64,000 nucleotides of DNA from Parafrankia discariae (GCF_000373365.1 NZ_KB891102.1:79632-143631); one strand, 5' to 3'. Shown: positions 18,869 to 28,168, counted from the stretch's first letter. Notes: generated from the letters alone by a model not told the origin. Made by a program: numbers and translations.

Positions 18869-19073
18869 GCCGTTCACCGCTCTCTGTCGTTCCGCGGCAC
18901 GGTCCCGGCCGGCCGGCGCGGCGCCGCAGGACCGGTCAGGACCAGTCAGGACCAGGTTTCACCCGTGGACGTGTCCACGTTCACCTGCAGCAACGGGCGC
19001 GAACACGCGCCGGGCGTCCGCACCCGCGGACCTCGCCGTCGCAGTCGTGCCCCCGGTACCGAAGGGACTGACC

Positions 19074-20849
19074 GTGACCGACGTCGCGGTGCGGCCGGCG
19101 GAACACACCCCCGAGCCGGTCGACAGGGTCGGAGGCCGACCCGACCGCGAGCACCGGATCTTCCGGGGCGCGCTGGTGCTGATCATCGCCGCGGCGGTGC
19201 TGGTGCGTTTCATCGCCCGCCAGCCGCTGTGGCTCGACGAGGCACAGAGCGTGGCGATCGCCCGCCTGCCACTGTCCGGTACGGCGCCCACCATGTGGGA
19301 CGGGCTCCTCCAGGACGGCTCGCCGCCCCTGTACTACATCCTGCTGCACCTGTGGATCAGCGTCTTCGGTGAGAGCACCGCGTCGGTGCGCGGGATGTCC
19401 GCGGTCATCAACCTGGGTTCCGCGGTGCCGGTCTTCTACCTCGGACGCCGGCTCGTCGGTGACCGCGGCGCGAAGGTCGCGGTGGTGCTGTACCTCACCT
19501 CGCCGTTCGCGCTGTACTTCGGCACCGAGACCCGGATGTACAGCCTGATCGTGCTGCTCACCGCGCTCGGCGGGCTGGCCCTGGAACGGGTGCTGCGCGC
19601 GCCGTCGGTGCGGAACGTGGTGCTGCTGGCCGTGGCGTCGGGATGCCTGGCCCTGACCCACTACTGGTGCCTCTACCTGCTGATGACCGTGGGTGCGTGG
19701 CTGGTCGGGCTGGTCTTCGTCCGGCCCCGGCTGGCGGCGGCGCGGGCCGCCCGGCGGGGCCGCGCCGGGCGTTCCGGGGCCCACTCGCGGGGCGGGCGCC
19801 GTCCGGGCGCACCGGCACCGGCGGGTGCGGGCGAGCAGCCCACGGCCGCGCAGCCCTCGGCCGCGCCCGAGCTGCTCGCCGACGCCGCCGGCGGCGCGCG
19901 CCGGGCCGTGCCCACCTGGCACCCCCGCGGCCCGGTCACCGGAATCGTCGGGATCATCGCCGGCGGCCTGGTGTTCTCTCCGTGGCTGCCGAACTTCCGC
20001 TCCCAGCTCGCCCACACCGGGACGCCCTGGGGCGAGCCGGCGAGCTTCGCCGCCGTCAGCCACGCCTACGGGCAGTGGGCCGGCGGGCCGACCACGCTCG
20101 GCCGGCTGCTGCTGTTCCTGATCACCGGCCTGGTCGCCGCCGGTATCGCCGGACGTCCGCTGGGCGGGCGGTTCGTCCTGCTCGACCTGAAGGGCCTCGA
20201 GCCCGGCCGCACGCTGTTCTTCCTGGCCACCGGGACGCTGATCGTCGCCGTGGCGGCCGGCAAGCTGGTGGGCAACGCCTGGGCCGACCGTTACACCGCG
20301 ACGGCGTTCGTCCCGTTCCTGCTCGTGGTGGGCCTGGGCGCGACGATGCTGGCCGACCGCCGGGTGTTCCACGGCGTGGTCGTGGTCGCGGCGCTCGTCG
20401 GTGTCATCGCCGGGACGAGCGACGTGCGGCGGGAACGGTCCCAGGCCGGCGAGGCCGCGGCCGTCCTCACCCGCCTGGCCAGGCCGGGCGACATCCTGCT
20501 GGTGTGCCCGGACCAGCTCGGGCCGGGCCTCGCGCGCACCGTGCCGTCCTGGCTCAAGGTGTACGTCGTCCCGACCTACGCCGCCCCGGACCGGGTCGAC
20601 TGGGTCGACTACGAGCAGCGCAACGAGTCCGCCAACGGCGTGGCGATCGCCCGCCGGGCGATCGCCGAGGCCGGCTCGAACACCGTGTTCATGGCCGGCT
20701 CGGGCGCCTACCGGACCTACGAGCAGCTGTGCACCCAGGTCCGGGCGACGTTGCAGGAGCAGCGGCCGGTGGCCGACGAGGTGATGGAGCAGGGTCTGCC
20801 GGCACGGGTCTACGAGAACTACGCCCTGCTGCGGTTCCGGCCCTCGTGA
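19074..20849 (+). CDS. GT39-like membrane glycosyltransferase (mannosyltransferase family), copy 2
   Basis: The product has 591 residues and is a close paralog of the protein at 13.4 kb. Both share LWLDEAQSVAIARLP (residues about 50-64), the QDGSPPLYYILLHLWISVFGE loop, GTETRMYSLIVLL, ALTHYW and the TGTPWG(E/A)P pattern. They also share a soluble tail with RPGD(I/V)(L/V)xxCPDQLGP and DRVDWVDY. The first copy has a long Pro-rich N-terminus whereas this one is short. A low-complexity cytoplasmic loop (about 225-285) is inserted here. The start is GTG 19074, with GAAGGGA 6 bases upstream. The stop overlaps the start of the next gene by 4 bases (GTGA), so the pair is translationally coupled. Confidence 0.9.
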   Translation: MTDVAVRPAEHTPEPVDRVGGRPDREHRIFRGALVLIIAAAVLVRFIARQPLWLDEAQSVAIARLPLSGTAPTMWDGLLQDGSPPLYYILLHLWISVFGESTASVRGMSAVINLGSAVPVFYLGRRLVGDRGAKVAVVLYLTSPFALYFGTETRMYSLIVLLTALGGLALERVLRAPSVRNVVLLAVASGCLALTHYWCLYLLMTVGAWLVGLVFVRPRLAAARAARRGRAGRSGAHSRGGRRPGAPAPAGAGEQPTAAQPSAAPELLADAAGGARRAVPTWHPRGPVTGIVGIIAGGLVFSPWLPNFRSQLAHTGTPWGEPASFAAVSHAYGQWAGGPTTLGRLLLFLITGLVAAGIAGRPLGGRFVLLDLKGLEPGRTLFFLATGTLIVAVAAGKLVGNAWADRYTATAFVPFLLVVGLGATMLADRRVFHGVVVVAALVGVIAGTSDVRRERSQAGEAAAVLTRLARPGDILLVCPDQLGPGLARTVPSWLKVYVVPTYAAPDRVDWVDYEQRNESANGVAIARRAIAEAGSNTVFMAGSGAYRTYEQLCTQVRATLQEQRPVADEVMEQGLPARVYENYALLRFRPS

Positions 20850-22909
20850 CCACCGCGCGCGGCTGGCACCCGGGCGGACGTCAGCCGGATCCGGCCCGCC
20901 GCGAGCCCGCCGCGGGCATGACGGAGGGCGGCGGCCCGGATCCGGAGGGAAGCCAGGCGGCGCTGCCCGCCGCGCTCCCGCCAGGACCGCTCCCGGCCGG
21001 GCCCGCTCCGCTCCCGCCGGTCCCGGCCGGTCCCGGCCGGGACGGCGACAGCCCCCGCGTCGGCCCGGTCTACCTGGCCGGGCCGGCGTACGAGTCCTCG
21101 TTCGCCCCGTCCGGGCCACCCGCGCAGTCCGCCCCACCCGCGAGCCCCGTCCCGCCGGTGCCGCCCGCGCCCGCCGCGTGGGCGGACCCGGCGGGCTCCG
21201 GGAGCTCCTGGTTCGAGCCGGGACGTCCCAGCTACCCGGCGCTGCACCAGCCCACCCCGCCGGCCGTGATGCCGGAACCGGAACCGGAACCGGAACCGGC
21301 CGCCGCCTCACCGGGACCGGCGGCCAGGGACGAGCCGCCGATCAGGCCGTGGGGGGCGGCTCAGCCGGCAGCGCACCCGCCGGCACCGGCATGGGTACCG
21401 GAGGACTCGTGGGCGCCTGACCGTCGGACGGCTGACCGGTGGGCACCACTGCCGCCGGAAACGCCGGTGCCGGCACCACAGACACCGCCACCGCCAGCGG
21501 CGGCGGCGGCAGGAGCAGCAGCCGTATCGGCGGCGGAGCCGTTCGGGACGGATCCCGGCCCGGCCCGGGATCCGGTCGGGGGGACCGGGCCGGGCCAGCA
21601 ACGCCTCTACGCCCGCGGCAGCCGGCGAAGGTCTACACGCGGCCCGGGTGGCGCCGACCACGGCCGGCCGGCGACGGCCGCGGACACCTCGACCCGGGCC
21701 GCGGCCGCTCTGGCCTGGGCGCGGCGCTGGTACCTGCGGGACGTGCTCGTCGCCTGGATCGCGGCGCGGGCAGTGGTGGGCGCGGCGCTGGCGCTGACCA
21801 GGTTCGTCGCGGACACCGTCGCCGGCGACAACGGCGCCACGCTGGACACCACGGACCTGCTCGGCTGGGACGCGGGCTGGTATCTCAACATCGCCGACAA
21901 CGGCTACGACGCGGCCGGGGTCGAGAGCCGCCGGTTCTTCCCCCTGCTCCCCCTGCTGGTCCGGCTCTTCACCGCCCTGCCCGGCCTGGGCGGGCACAGC
22001 GGCCAGGTGCTGCTCGTCCTGGTGAACCTGATCGCCGTCCTGTTCGCCCTCGCCCTGGTCGGCATCGCGCGGGTCGAGGGGTTCGACGACGACACGGTGC
22101 GCCGGGTGATCTGGATCTCCGCGCTGGCCCCGCCGGCGTTCGTCCTGGTGATGGGCTACGCGGAGGCCCTGGCGGGGCTGCTGGCCGTCACCGCGTTCCT
22201 GGGCGCGCGGACCCGGCGCTGGGAGCTGGCGATGGCCGCCGGGCTGCTCGGCGGCCTGTGCCGGCCGCTGGGCCTGCTGCTGGTCGTCCCCGTCGCGATC
22301 GAGGCCGCCAGAGGGCTGCCGCTCCCCCTGGCCCGGCGCCTCGGCGCCCCACCGCCGGACCGCCTGGGTGCGACGTCACCGGACCGTTCGGGTGTCCCAC
22401 CGCCGCCGCGGGCGGCCGCGACCGAGGCGCTCGCCCGGCTGTGCGCGGTGGCCGCGCCCGCGGCCGGGGCGGGGATCTACCTGCTGTGGTCGGCGGTGGT
22501 GCACGGCGACGGCCTCGCCCCGCTGACCATGCAGCGGGACGCGGCCCGCCACGGGAGCACGGCCAACCCGCTGCTGACCGTCGTCGACGCGGCGAAGGGC
22601 GCGCTGCACGGCGAGCTCGGTACCGCGCTGCACGTTCCCTGGCTGCTGCTGGCGGTCGTCGCGCTGGTGGTCATGGCCCGGGCCCTGCCGGTGTCCTATT
22701 GCGTGTGGTCGGGTCTCGTTCTCGCCGCGGTGCTGACGGGCAGCAATCTCGACTCCTCGGAGCGCTACCTGTACGGAGCATTTCCGTTCCTGCTCGTCGC
22801 CGCGCTGGTGACGGCGCGGCGCGAGATGTGGATGCTGGTGATCACCGTCTCGACCGCGGCGATGACCGTGTACGCGACGCTGGCGTTCACACTGTCCTAC
22901 GTTCCCTGA
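20846..22909 (+). CDS. PIG-V-like mannosyltransferase family membrane protein with Pro-rich N-terminus
   Basis: Residues 1 to about 285 are disordered, Pro/Ala/Gly-rich and include four CCGGAA hexamer repeats at the DNA level. The membrane part then starts with YLRDVLVAWIAARAVVGAALAL. LGWDAGWYLNIADNGYD and SRRFFPLLPLLVRL match the catalytic loop of the PIG-V/GPI-mannosyltransferase-II-like GT-C family, which uses dolichyl- or polyprenyl-phosphate mannose. Eight or so helices follow, and the protein ends in a hydrophobic segment. GTG 20846 overlaps the upstream stop by 4 bases, so it is coupled to the GT39-like gene. Together they point to extracytoplasmic mannosylation of an envelope lipid, glycan or protein; the acceptor is unknown. 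Confidence 0.85.
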   Translation: MTTARGWHPGGRQPDPARREPAAGMTEGGGPDPEGSQAALPAALPPGPLPAGPAPLPPVPAGPGRDGDSPRVGPVYLAGPAYESSFAPSGPPAQSAPPASPVPPVPPAPAAWADPAGSGSSWFEPGRPSYPALHQPTPPAVMPEPEPEPEPAAASPGPAARDEPPIRPWGAAQPAAHPPAPAWVPEDSWAPDRRTADRWAPLPPETPVPAPQTPPPPAAAAAGAAAVSAAEPFGTDPGPARDPVGGTGPGQQRLYARGSRRRSTRGPGGADHGRPATAADTSTRAAAALAWARRWYLRDVLVAWIAARAVVGAALALTRFVADTVAGDNGATLDTTDLLGWDAGWYLNIADNGYDAAGVESRRFFPLLPLLVRLFTALPGLGGHSGQVLLVLVNLIAVLFALALVGIARVEGFDDDTVRRVIWISALAPPAFVLVMGYAEALAGLLAVTAFLGARTRRWELAMAAGLLGGLCRPLGLLLVVPVAIEAARGLPLPLARRLGAPPPDRLGATSPDRSGVPPPPRAAATEALARLCAVAAPAAGAGIYLLWSAVVHGDGLAPLTMQRDAARHGSTANPLLTVVDAAKGALHGELGTALHVPWLLLAVVALVVMARALPVSYCVWSGLVLAAVLTGSNLDSSERYLYGAFPFLLVAALVTARREMWMLVITVSTAAMTVYATLAFTLSYVP

Positions 22910-23146
22910 CCGGTCTCGCTCGTCTCGGATGTGACCCGCGGCTGATGATGGCTTGTGCTCGATGAGCCGTTACGCCAAGGTTTCCCCACGGGACACCCGT
23001 CGTTCGCCGAGGTGGGCGCGGGTTCGCGGGACAGGTCCGCGCCCGCACGGGCCGACGGGCGGCCGGCTGACGGCCGGCGGACGAGGCCGCGCGGGGGCGG
23101 CAGGGCGGCCGGCACCACGGGCCGGCGACCAGGAGGTGCATGTGCC

Positions 23147-23350
23147 TTGGCCGACAGGGAGCTCGAGTACCAGCGGCTGACGATGCCGCCGGGCACCGAC
23201 CGCCGGACCGCGGTCGCCATTCTCACCCTGCACGCCGAGTTCGGGGACTGGGAGCTCGAGCGCTCCCGCATCTACCCCGACGGGACCCGCCGAGTGGTGC
23301 TACGCCGGCGGCGCCGTCCGGGCGGTCTGCCGGGATATCTCCCCACCTGA
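23147..23350 (+). CDS. DUF5703 small conserved actinobacterial protein
   Basis: This 67-residue protein has the DUF5703 pattern: a short N-terminal REYxY-like start (here RELEYQRLTMP), then HAEFGDWELERSRIYPDGTR and an Arg-rich end. Nothing is known of its function. The TTG start at 23147 is chosen because AGGAGG lies 10 bases upstream and the family normally begins only a few residues before ELEY; the GTG at 23142 is in another frame. Its base composition is like that of its neighbours. It precedes the NDH-2 gene by 227 bases. Confidence 0.8.
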   Translation: MADRELEYQRLTMPPGTDRRTAVAILTLHAEFGDWELERSRIYPDGTRRVVLRRRRRPGGLPGYLPT

Positions 23351-23577
23351 AGTTCGCCGTTGGCGGCCTGGAAAGGCCCGCCCGACGCCGCCGGTCACCA
23401 GCCCCGCCCGGATAGACACAACACCCCGGGACGAGTGCGTGGTCGGCCGTCGGGAACGCCGCGTGGCGGGACGTGAGTATCAACACGATCTCCCTACGGC
23501 TTCACGGCGGAAGATGGAGAGGCGGACGGACCGTGCACCACTTCCGTCAGACACCCATCGGCACGTGGGGAGCGATT

Positions 23578-25050
23578 GTGACCGCTACGAGCGACGAACA
23601 CCAAAAGCACCGGGTCGTGATCATCGGCTCGGGTTTCGGCGGGTTGTTCGCCGCGCAGGCCCTGCGGCGCGAGCCCGTCGAGGTGACTGTCGTCGCGAAG
23701 ACCACACATCACCTGTTCCAGCCGCTGCTCTACCAGGTCGCGACGGGCATCCTGTCCGAGGGGGAGATCGCCCCGACCACGCGTGAGGTACTGCGCCGCC
23801 AGGAGAACGTGAAGGTGGAACTCGGCGAGGTCGTGTCCATCGACCTCGCGGCGAAGTCCGTGACGTCCAACCTGCTCGGGCGCACGGACGTACAGCACTA
23901 CGACAGTCTCATCGTCGCGGCCGGCGCCGGTCAGTCCTATTTCGGCAACGACCACTTCGCCGAGCACGCGCCCGGCATGAAGAGCATCGATGACGCGCTG
24001 GAGCTGCGCGGGCGCATCTTCGGCGTGTTCGAGGTGGCGGAGACGACAACCGACCCGGCCGACGCCGCGCGTTACATGACGTTCGTCGTCGTCGGCGCCG
24101 GGCCGACCGGCGTGGAGATGGCCGGGCAGATCGCCGAGCTGTCGCACCGCACGCTCCGGCAGGACTTCCGGCGCATCGACACGACGAAGGCACGGATCAT
24201 CCTGCTCGACGCCGCCCCGTCGGTGCTCGGCACGTTCGGCGAGAAGCTGGCCGCCAAGGCCACCGCCAAGCTGGAGAAGCTCGGCGTCGAGATCCAGCTC
24301 GGCGCCCGCGTGGTCAACGTCGACTCCCGCGGGATCGATGTGGAGGACTCCGACGGCACCCGCCGCCGGATCGAGTCGGTCTGCAAGATCTGGGCCGCCG
24401 GCGTCGCGGCCAGCCCGCTCGGCAAGCAGCTCGCCGAGCAGTCCGGCGCGGTCCTCGACCGGGCGGGCCGCATCCAGGTGCAGCCCGACCTGACGCTGCC
24501 CGGGCACCCCGAGGTGTTCGTCGTCGGTGACATGGCCACCCTCGACCGGCTGCCCGGTGTGGCCCAGGTCGCGATCCAGGGCGGCAAGTACGCCGCGAAG
24601 ACGATCAGCACCCGGCTGCGCGGTGGCCCGCCGATGCGGAACTTCGAGTACAAGGACAAGGGCAGCATGGCCACGATCTCGCGCTTCAGCGCCGTGGCCA
24701 GCATCAAGGGCGTCCAGCTCAGCGGGTTCGTCGCCTGGCTGATGTGGCTCGCCGTGCACCTCGTCTACATCATCGGGTTCAAGCACCGGGTGACGACCCT
24801 GCTGCACTGGACGGTCAGCTTCATCGGCCGGGGCCGCTCCGAGCGGACGGTGACCACGCAGCAGACCTTCGCCCGTTCGGCGCTGCAGCGGCTGGGCGAT
24901 GGCTTCATGCCGACGCTGCCCGACGACTGGGCCTCCCGGGGCCCCTCGGCGGCGACCCGCCCGGTGGGGCAGCCCGGCACCGTCCCGACGGCCCGCAAGG
25001 CGCCGGCCGGCAACCCGGCGCCGGGCAGCGCGTCCACCGGCACCGCCTGA
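23578..25050 (+). CDS. Type II NADH dehydrogenase (NDH-2)
   Basis: The product has 490 residues. NDH-2 oxidises NADH and reduces membrane quinone without pumping protons. The FAD-binding RVVIIGSGFGGLFAAQAL is at the N-terminus, and the second dinucleotide fold FVVVGAGPTGVEMAGQIAEL (about 164-183) binds NADH. Near the C-terminus, FVVGDMATLDRLPGVAQVAI closes the FAD site. A hydrophobic stretch, FVAWLMWLAVHLVYIIGF, then anchors it in the membrane. The tail is Pro/Ala-rich. GTG 23578 has GGGGAG 5 bases upstream and yields the usual length; the upstream open frame from 23473 is not homologous. It may be preceded by its own promoter in the 227-base gap. Confidence 0.93.
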   Translation: MTATSDEHQKHRVVIIGSGFGGLFAAQALRREPVEVTVVAKTTHHLFQPLLYQVATGILSEGEIAPTTREVLRRQENVKVELGEVVSIDLAAKSVTSNLLGRTDVQHYDSLIVAAGAGQSYFGNDHFAEHAPGMKSIDDALELRGRIFGVFEVAETTTDPADAARYMTFVVVGAGPTGVEMAGQIAELSHRTLRQDFRRIDTTKARIILLDAAPSVLGTFGEKLAAKATAKLEKLGVEIQLGARVVNVDSRGIDVEDSDGTRRRIESVCKIWAAGVAASPLGKQLAEQSGAVLDRAGRIQVQPDLTLPGHPEVFVVGDMATLDRLPGVAQVAIQGGKYAAKTISTRLRGGPPMRNFEYKDKGSMATISRFSAVASIKGVQLSGFVAWLMWLAVHLVYIIGFKHRVTTLLHWTVSFIGRGRSERTVTTQQTFARSALQRLGDGFMPTLPDDWASRGPSAATRPVGQPGTVPTARKAPAGNPAPGSASTGTA

Positions 25051-25132
25051 TCCCGGGGTTCACCCCGACCGCACGGCCCGTCCGCATCCCCCGTCCGCAC
25101 CGCCTGACCACCCGGCCCGTGCGCACGGCCTC

Positions 25133-25172
25133 CGTGAACCGGCCCGGACCTGCAGGTCCGGGCCGGTTCACG
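25133..25172. terminator. 40-bp perfect palindrome, bidirectional terminator
   Basis: Positions 25133-25172 form an uninterrupted inverted repeat (left half CGTGAACCGGCCCGGACCTG), so the RNA would fold to a hairpin with a nearly 20-bp stem. It sits between the convergent NDH-2 gene (+) and M20 peptidase gene (-). No T-run follows on either side. Confidence 0.75.
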
Positions 25173-25205
25173 CGTCAGGATGCTGTCGCCTCAGAAGGCG
25201 GCCGG

Positions 25206-26537
25206 TCAGGAGGCGGCGAGGAAACGGTCCAGGACCCGGACCCCGAACCGCAGGGCGTCGACGGGCACCCGCTCGTCCACGCCGTGGAACATGCCGGCGA
25301 AGTCGAGGTCCGGCGGGAGCAGCAGCGGGGAGAACCCGAAGCAGCGGATGCCCAGCCGGGAGAACGACTTCGCGTCGGTGCCGCCGGAGAGCATGTACGG
25401 GACGGCCCGGGCCGCCGGGTCCTCCGCGCGCAGTGCCGAGGCCATCGCGTCCACCAGCGGGCCGTCGAACCCGGTCTCCAGCGCCTGGTCGTTCACCACC
25501 CACTCGCGCCGGACCTCCGGCCCGAGCAGCTCGTCGACCTGACGCAGGAACTCCTCCTCCTGCCCGGGCAGGTAGCGACCGTCGACGTAGGCCACGGCCT
25601 CGCCCGGGATCACGTTGACCTTGTGCCCGGCGGCGAGCTGCGTGGGGTTCACCGTGTTGCGGATCGTCGCCCCGATCATGCGGGCGATCGGGCCGAGCTT
25701 CGCGACCGTGGTCTCCAGGTCGTCCGCGTCGAGCTCGATGCCCAGCGCCTCGCCGATCGAGTCGAGGAAGACCCGCACGGTCGGGGTCACCACGATGGGG
25801 AACTGGTGCCGGCCGAGCCGGGCGACCGCCTCGCACAGCTTGGTGACCGCGTTGTCCTCGCTGATCATCGATCCGTGCCCGGCCCGGCCGGCGACGGTCA
25901 GCTTCATCCAGGCGATGCCCTTCTGCGCCGTCTCGATCAGGTACAGCCGCAGGTCGTCCGAGACGGTGTAGGAGAACCCGCCGACCTCGCTGATCGCCTC
26001 GGTGCAGTCGGCGAAGTGGTCGGGATGGTTGTCGACCAGCCACCGCGCGCCGAGGGTCCCACCGGCCTCCTCGTCCGCCACGAAGGCGACGACGAGATCA
26101 CGCGACGGCCGCCGGCCCGACCGGGCCATGTCGCGCACGACGGCGAGCGTCATCGCGTCCATGTCCTTCATGTCGATGGCGCCGCGCCCCCACAGGCAGC
26201 CATCGGCCTCCTCACCCGAGAAGGGGTGCACCCGCCACTCGGACGGGTCGGCGGGCACGACGTCCAGATGGCCGTGGATGAGCAGCGGGGAGCGGGACGG
26301 GTCGGTGCCCTCCAGCCTGGCCACGACGCTCGTGCGGCCGGGCGCGGACTCGAGCAGCACCGGCTCCAGCCCGACCTCGGCCAGCTTGCCGGCCACGTAC
26401 TCGGCGATGGGCCGCTCGTGGCCGTCACCGTTCCCGTGGTTCACCGATTCGAAGCGCAGCAGGTCCCTACACAGATCCACGACCTCGGACTCGGCGGGGG
26501 CGGGGGCGGCGGTGGGATCACGGGGCGCGTTTGCCAT
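25206..26537 (-). CDS. M20-family metallopeptidase/amidohydrolase
   Basis: The product has 443 residues and is a di-zinc hydrolase of the dipeptidase/ArgE/DapE group. The first metal ligand is in LLIHGHLDVVPAD, the bridging Asp in LWGRGAIDMKDMDAM, and the catalytic Glu in VAFVADEEAGGTLGARW. An Asp-containing segment follows at EVGGFSYTVSD, and the last His is expected near the C-terminal MFHGVDERVPVDAL. A dimerisation lid (about 195-310) is present. The likely activity is hydrolysis of a dipeptide or N-acyl amino acid. The start ATG 26537 gives a typical length. It is divergent from the small C2H2 protein. Confidence 0.92.
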   Translation of the reverse strand: MANAPRDPTAAPAPAESEVVDLCRDLLRFESVNHGNGDGHERPIAEYVAGKLAEVGLEPVLLESAPGRTSVVARLEGTDPSRSPLLIHGHLDVVPADPSEWRVHPFSGEEADGCLWGRGAIDMKDMDAMTLAVVRDMARSGRRPSRDLVVAFVADEEAGGTLGARWLVDNHPDHFADCTEAISEVGGFSYTVSDDLRLYLIETAQKGIAWMKLTVAGRAGHGSMISEDNAVTKLCEAVARLGRHQFPIVVTPTVRVFLDSIGEALGIELDADDLETTVAKLGPIARMIGATIRNTVNPTQLAAGHKVNVIPGEAVAYVDGRYLPGQEEEFLRQVDELLGPEVRREWVVNDQALETGFDGPLVDAMASALRAEDPAARAVPYMLSGGTDAKSFSRLGIRCFGFSPLLLPPDLDFAGMFHGVDERVPVDALRFGVRVLDRFLAAS

Positions 26538-26656
26538 GCCTCCAGTCTGCCCCGCGCGGCATGCGGTCGCCGGGGCGGGGACGTACCTTCACAGGTGCAC
26601 GTTGCCGGCCGGTTTCAGGTCCCACAACGACCGATCACCCGGTAGGAGGACCAGCC

Positions 26657-26953
26657 ATGACGCTGTACCGGTGCCCACGCGACGACCTGGGGTGCACTGC
26701 CCTCTTCCCAACCACCGGCGACCTCGACGACCACCTTCGGGCGCGGCACGAGTACGGGCGGGTGTGGCGGCTGACGTCGAGCCTGGGCCACGTGCGGGTG
26801 CTGCCCGTCGGGCCGAAGGCGCAGCGCCGGGTGCCCGGCGGGCGGGCGGCGCGAACGGCCCGGACGGCCGGGGCGGCGCGGCGCGGCCGGGATGGCCCGG
26901 GGGCACGGGCGCGCTCGACCGGCTCGGGTGGAGGCACCCGCGCGAGCGGCTAG
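26657..26953 (+). CDS. Small protein with a C2H2-type zinc-finger-like motif
   Basis: The product has 98 residues. Residues 4-33 carry Cys6-x6-Cys13-x12-His26-x4-His31, with the hydrophobic residue spacing (Leu16/Phe17, Leu23, Leu27) of a classical C2H2 finger, although the Cys-Cys loop is two to four residues longer than the textbook form. The rest is basic, with Arg, Gly and Ala repeats, as in a nucleic-acid binding tail. The start is ATG 26657 with TAGGAGGA about 7 bases upstream. I do not recognise a named family. The role could be DNA/RNA binding or a metal-stabilised mini-domain. It is divergent from the M20 gene and followed 160 bases later by the TM2 gene. Confidence 0.75.
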   Translation: MTLYRCPRDDLGCTALFPTTGDLDDHLRARHEYGRVWRLTSSLGHVRVLPVGPKAQRRVPGGRAARTARTAGAARRGRDGPGARARSTGSGGGTRASG

Positions 26954-27112
26954 CGGCGTGCCGCGGAGCCTCCGTCGTCGTACGCCGCCCGCGATGTCCG
27001 CCATCCGACGCCAGGCTGGCCGGCTCGGAGATCCCGCCGGCCGGTATCTTCCGGAAGCCACGACACCGCCCGGGCGCGCGAACCCGAGCACCGGTACCGG
27101 ATGGAGCCGCCG

Positions 27113-27661
27113 ATGACCACGCCAGGACAGCCGCCCAGCTACGGCGAGGGCTATCCCGGTCAGGGCCACCCCGGTCCGGATCTCTCGAAGAACCCCGGCT
27201 ACGGGCCGCCGCCCGGCGGGTACCCCGCGGGCCAGCCCGACCCCGGCTACGGGCCCCCGACCGGCGGGTACCCCGCGGGCCAGCCGGATCCCGGCTATGG
27301 TCCCCCGCCGGGCTATCCGCCCCCGCCGGGTTACGCCCCCGGGTACGGGCCGCCGCCGCCCGGGTACGGCCCGCCCGGGTACCCCGGCGGTTACGGCCCG
27401 GGTGGGTTCGACCCCTCCGCGCCGTTCGGCCGGCATCCGATCACCGGTGAGCCCTACTCGGACAAGCAGAAGATCGTCGCCGGCCTGCTGCAGATCTTCC
27501 TGGGCTGTTTCGGCGTCGGGCGTTTCTACCTCGGCAGCGCGGGCATCGGGGTGGCCCAGCTCCTCACCTGCGGCGGTCTGGGCGTCTGGGCGCTGGTGGA
27601 CGGCGTCCTGATACTCACGGGCAACGTCCGGGACCAGTACGGCCGTCCGCTGCGGGACTGA
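27113..27661 (+). CDS. TM2-domain membrane protein with Pro/Gly/Tyr-rich N-terminus
   Basis: The product has 182 residues. Residues 1-105 are repeats of Gly, Pro and Tyr (two exact copies of GYPAGQPDPGYGPP around 43-70). The C-terminal TM2 domain begins at KQKIVAGLLQIFLGCFGVGRFYLG and continues with LLTCGGLGVWALVDGVLILT, the two helices with the central Gly/Arg-Phe-Tyr turn of that family. The molecular role of bacterial TM2 proteins is not known. The start is ATG 27113 with GGAG upstream; ATG 27101 is the alternative. A DUF2752 gene follows 57 bases downstream in the same direction and often keeps such company in actinobacteria. Confidence 0.88.
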   Translation: MTTPGQPPSYGEGYPGQGHPGPDLSKNPGYGPPPGGYPAGQPDPGYGPPTGGYPAGQPDPGYGPPPGYPPPPGYAPGYGPPPPGYGPPGYPGGYGPGGFDPSAPFGRHPITGEPYSDKQKIVAGLLQIFLGCFGVGRFYLGSAGIGVAQLLTCGGLGVWALVDGVLILTGNVRDQYGRPLRD

Positions 27662-27718
27662 CCGCGGCGCTCGGCGGGACCGGCCGGCGGGCGCCGGCCG
27701 GAGTCGGGAGGGAACGGC

Positions 27719-28141
27719 ATGACCACCACCGGGCTGTGGGCCGACCGCGGCCGGCGGCGGCTGGCACTGGCGGGCGCCGGCGGCTGCCTGCTCGCCGGGC
27801 TCGGCTACCTGGCCGGCACCGACCCGCACGACCCGTCGTCCCTGCTGCCGCGGTGCCCGGTCCGGGCGGTCACCGGGCTGGACTGCCCGGCCTGCGGCGG
27901 CCTGCGACTGACCTACGACCTGTTGCACGGCATGCCGGCCGCGGCCGTCCGCGACAACCTGTTCCTCCTGGTCTGCTCGCCGCTGCTGGTCATCCTCGTC
28001 CTGCGGCAGGCCCGCGCCTTCGACCGCGGCCGCCCCGCGCCGCTGCCGCGGGCCGTGGGCTACGGGCTCGCCGGCGCGGCGCTGGCCTGGATGGCGGTGC
28101 GCAACCTGCCCGGATGGCCGCTCACCCCGACCTCGGGCTGA
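27719..28141 (+). CDS. DUF2752 membrane protein
   Basis: The product has 140 residues and three predicted membrane helices (about 14-32, 78-96 and 115-132). The family signature CPVRAVTGLDCPACGGLRL, with the paired CPxCG motif, sits between helix 1 and 2, then TYDLLHGMPAAAVRDN. The function is unknown; the Cys-x2-Cys motif suggests metal binding or redox activity. ATG 27719 has GGGAGGGA just upstream. It is probably in an operon with the TM2 gene. Confidence 0.88.
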   Translation: MTTTGLWADRGRRRLALAGAGGCLLAGLGYLAGTDPHDPSSLLPRCPVRAVTGLDCPACGGLRLTYDLLHGMPAAAVRDNLFLLVCSPLLVILVLRQARAFDRGRPAPLPRAVGYGLAGAALAWMAVRNLPGWPLTPTSG

Positions 28142-28168
28142 GCCCGGCTCCCCCCGGGTGGCGCTCCG

